Source of the DNA: UBA12465 sp964408785
GTDB taxonomy: Bacteria > Patescibacteriota > Patescibacteriia > Patescibacteriales > UBA12465
Assembly: GCA_964408785.1 (NCBI GenBank)
Contig: CAYPAS010000048.1
Span: 1 to 7,175 of the forward strand
Reading direction: 5' to 3'
Length of the DNA: 7,175 nucleotides
The notes below the pieces were generated by a model. The model did not search any database and was not told the DNA's origin. It saw only the letters and a program-made list of their open reading frames with translations. Positions 6,835-7,175 of the stretch are shown here, one piece after another (within the stretch, counting starts at the first letter, position 1; every line of letters begins with the position of its first letter). The translations under genes and the position numbers were made by a program.

Positions 6835-7175
6835 TCAAAAAGCATTAAAATAAACAAGGCGAACCACATCGGCCAAAAGAGCGCTGTACGGCGGTCTTTT
6901 TTTAATAGAAAAAGAAAAGCCAAAAAAGATAATAAGGCCCCGATTCCCGCTTCGCATAAAATTAACATAAAGACGTTATGGACCGGCTGATAATCCCAAT
7001 AAGGCCTAACCCCTTCATCAGAAAAAGCTAAACGAGAAACATAATTACCAACGCCTGTTCCGTGCCAATAATTATTGGCCAACAAAGAACTTGCCTGGTC
7101 AAAATATAGACGACGTTCATCGAGGGATTTTACTTATAAACGATTAACTCCCAGGTTGCTACGCACAAAAATTAT
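6771..7175 (-). pseudogene. C-terminal part of an O-antigen ligase/polymerase-like (Wzy_C) membrane protein, with an in-frame stop
   Basis: Proteins of this family join or polymerise polysaccharide units on the outer face of the cytoplasmic membrane. The translated C-terminus has the family signature: ASSLL then WHGTGVGNYV (the G-G-GN loop), YQPVHNVFMLILCEAGIGALL (with the conserved HN and E-x-G), and about three hydrophobic segments after it, ending near FDHWLFSLPFGL. Upstream in the same frame the reading VKSLDERRLYFDQ also fits (the family's S-x-x-eR before the loop), but a TAA at 7134-7136 interrupts it. Beyond the stop, 13 further codons to the window edge read plausibly in the same frame. 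No ATG lies between the stop and the loop; only a TTG at 7085 could start a 104-residue remnant. I therefore call it broken, with a sequencing error or a truncated but expressed form as alternatives. The gene continues past the window. Confidence 0.65.

Overview
The window is a dense, moderately AT-rich bacterial segment with almost no non-coding DNA. The standard code fits: TGA, TAA and TAG all end recognisable proteins. No start in the window has a well-placed Shine-Dalgarno sequence, and most genes overlap or abut. The gene content includes a single-chain UvrD-type helicase-nuclease, a cytosolic M16 peptidase, and RadC next to a small unknown protein. Together with the compact layout this resembles Candidatus Patescibacteria (Parcubacteria-like genomes). 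That placement is an inference from style and content, not from a marker gene. Use of TGA as a stop argues against the recoded lineages Gracilibacteria and Absconditabacteria.

Left part (1-5751, all minus strand): a tightly packed cluster read right to left as M16 zinc peptidase, helicase-nuclease, ruvB and queA, with queA cut by the window edge. Junctions are 0 nt (TAG then ATG), a 4-nt ATGA overlap, and 1 nt, so translational coupling in one transcript is likely. The helicase-nuclease and RuvB both belong to recombinational repair: the first would process DNA ends, the second drives Holliday junction migration. QueA (tRNA queuosine synthesis) commonly follows ruvB in bacteria. The role of the peptidase in this cluster is not evident.

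Middle (5752-5821): a 70-bp divergent spacer. It carries a good plus-strand promoter (TTTAAA, 16 bp, TATAAT with an upstream TG) and a weaker minus-strand candidate that overlaps it almost completely.

Right part (5822-7175): radC on the plus strand, followed after 8 nt by a small uncharacterised protein. The 3' end of that small gene overlaps by 64 nt the 3' end of a convergent minus-strand gene for an O-antigen-ligase/polymerase-like membrane protein. Only the C-terminal part of the latter is in the window, and its reading frame carries an in-frame TAA at 7134-7136. A perfect 12-bp hairpin inside the small plus-strand gene lies where a terminator for the convergent gene would be expected.

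I found no tRNA, rRNA, CRISPR array, insertion sequence or attachment site, and no gene-free stretch longer than 70 bp. Most of the window is ordinary housekeeping. The points of interest are at the divergent promoter region and at the convergent gene pair on the right.
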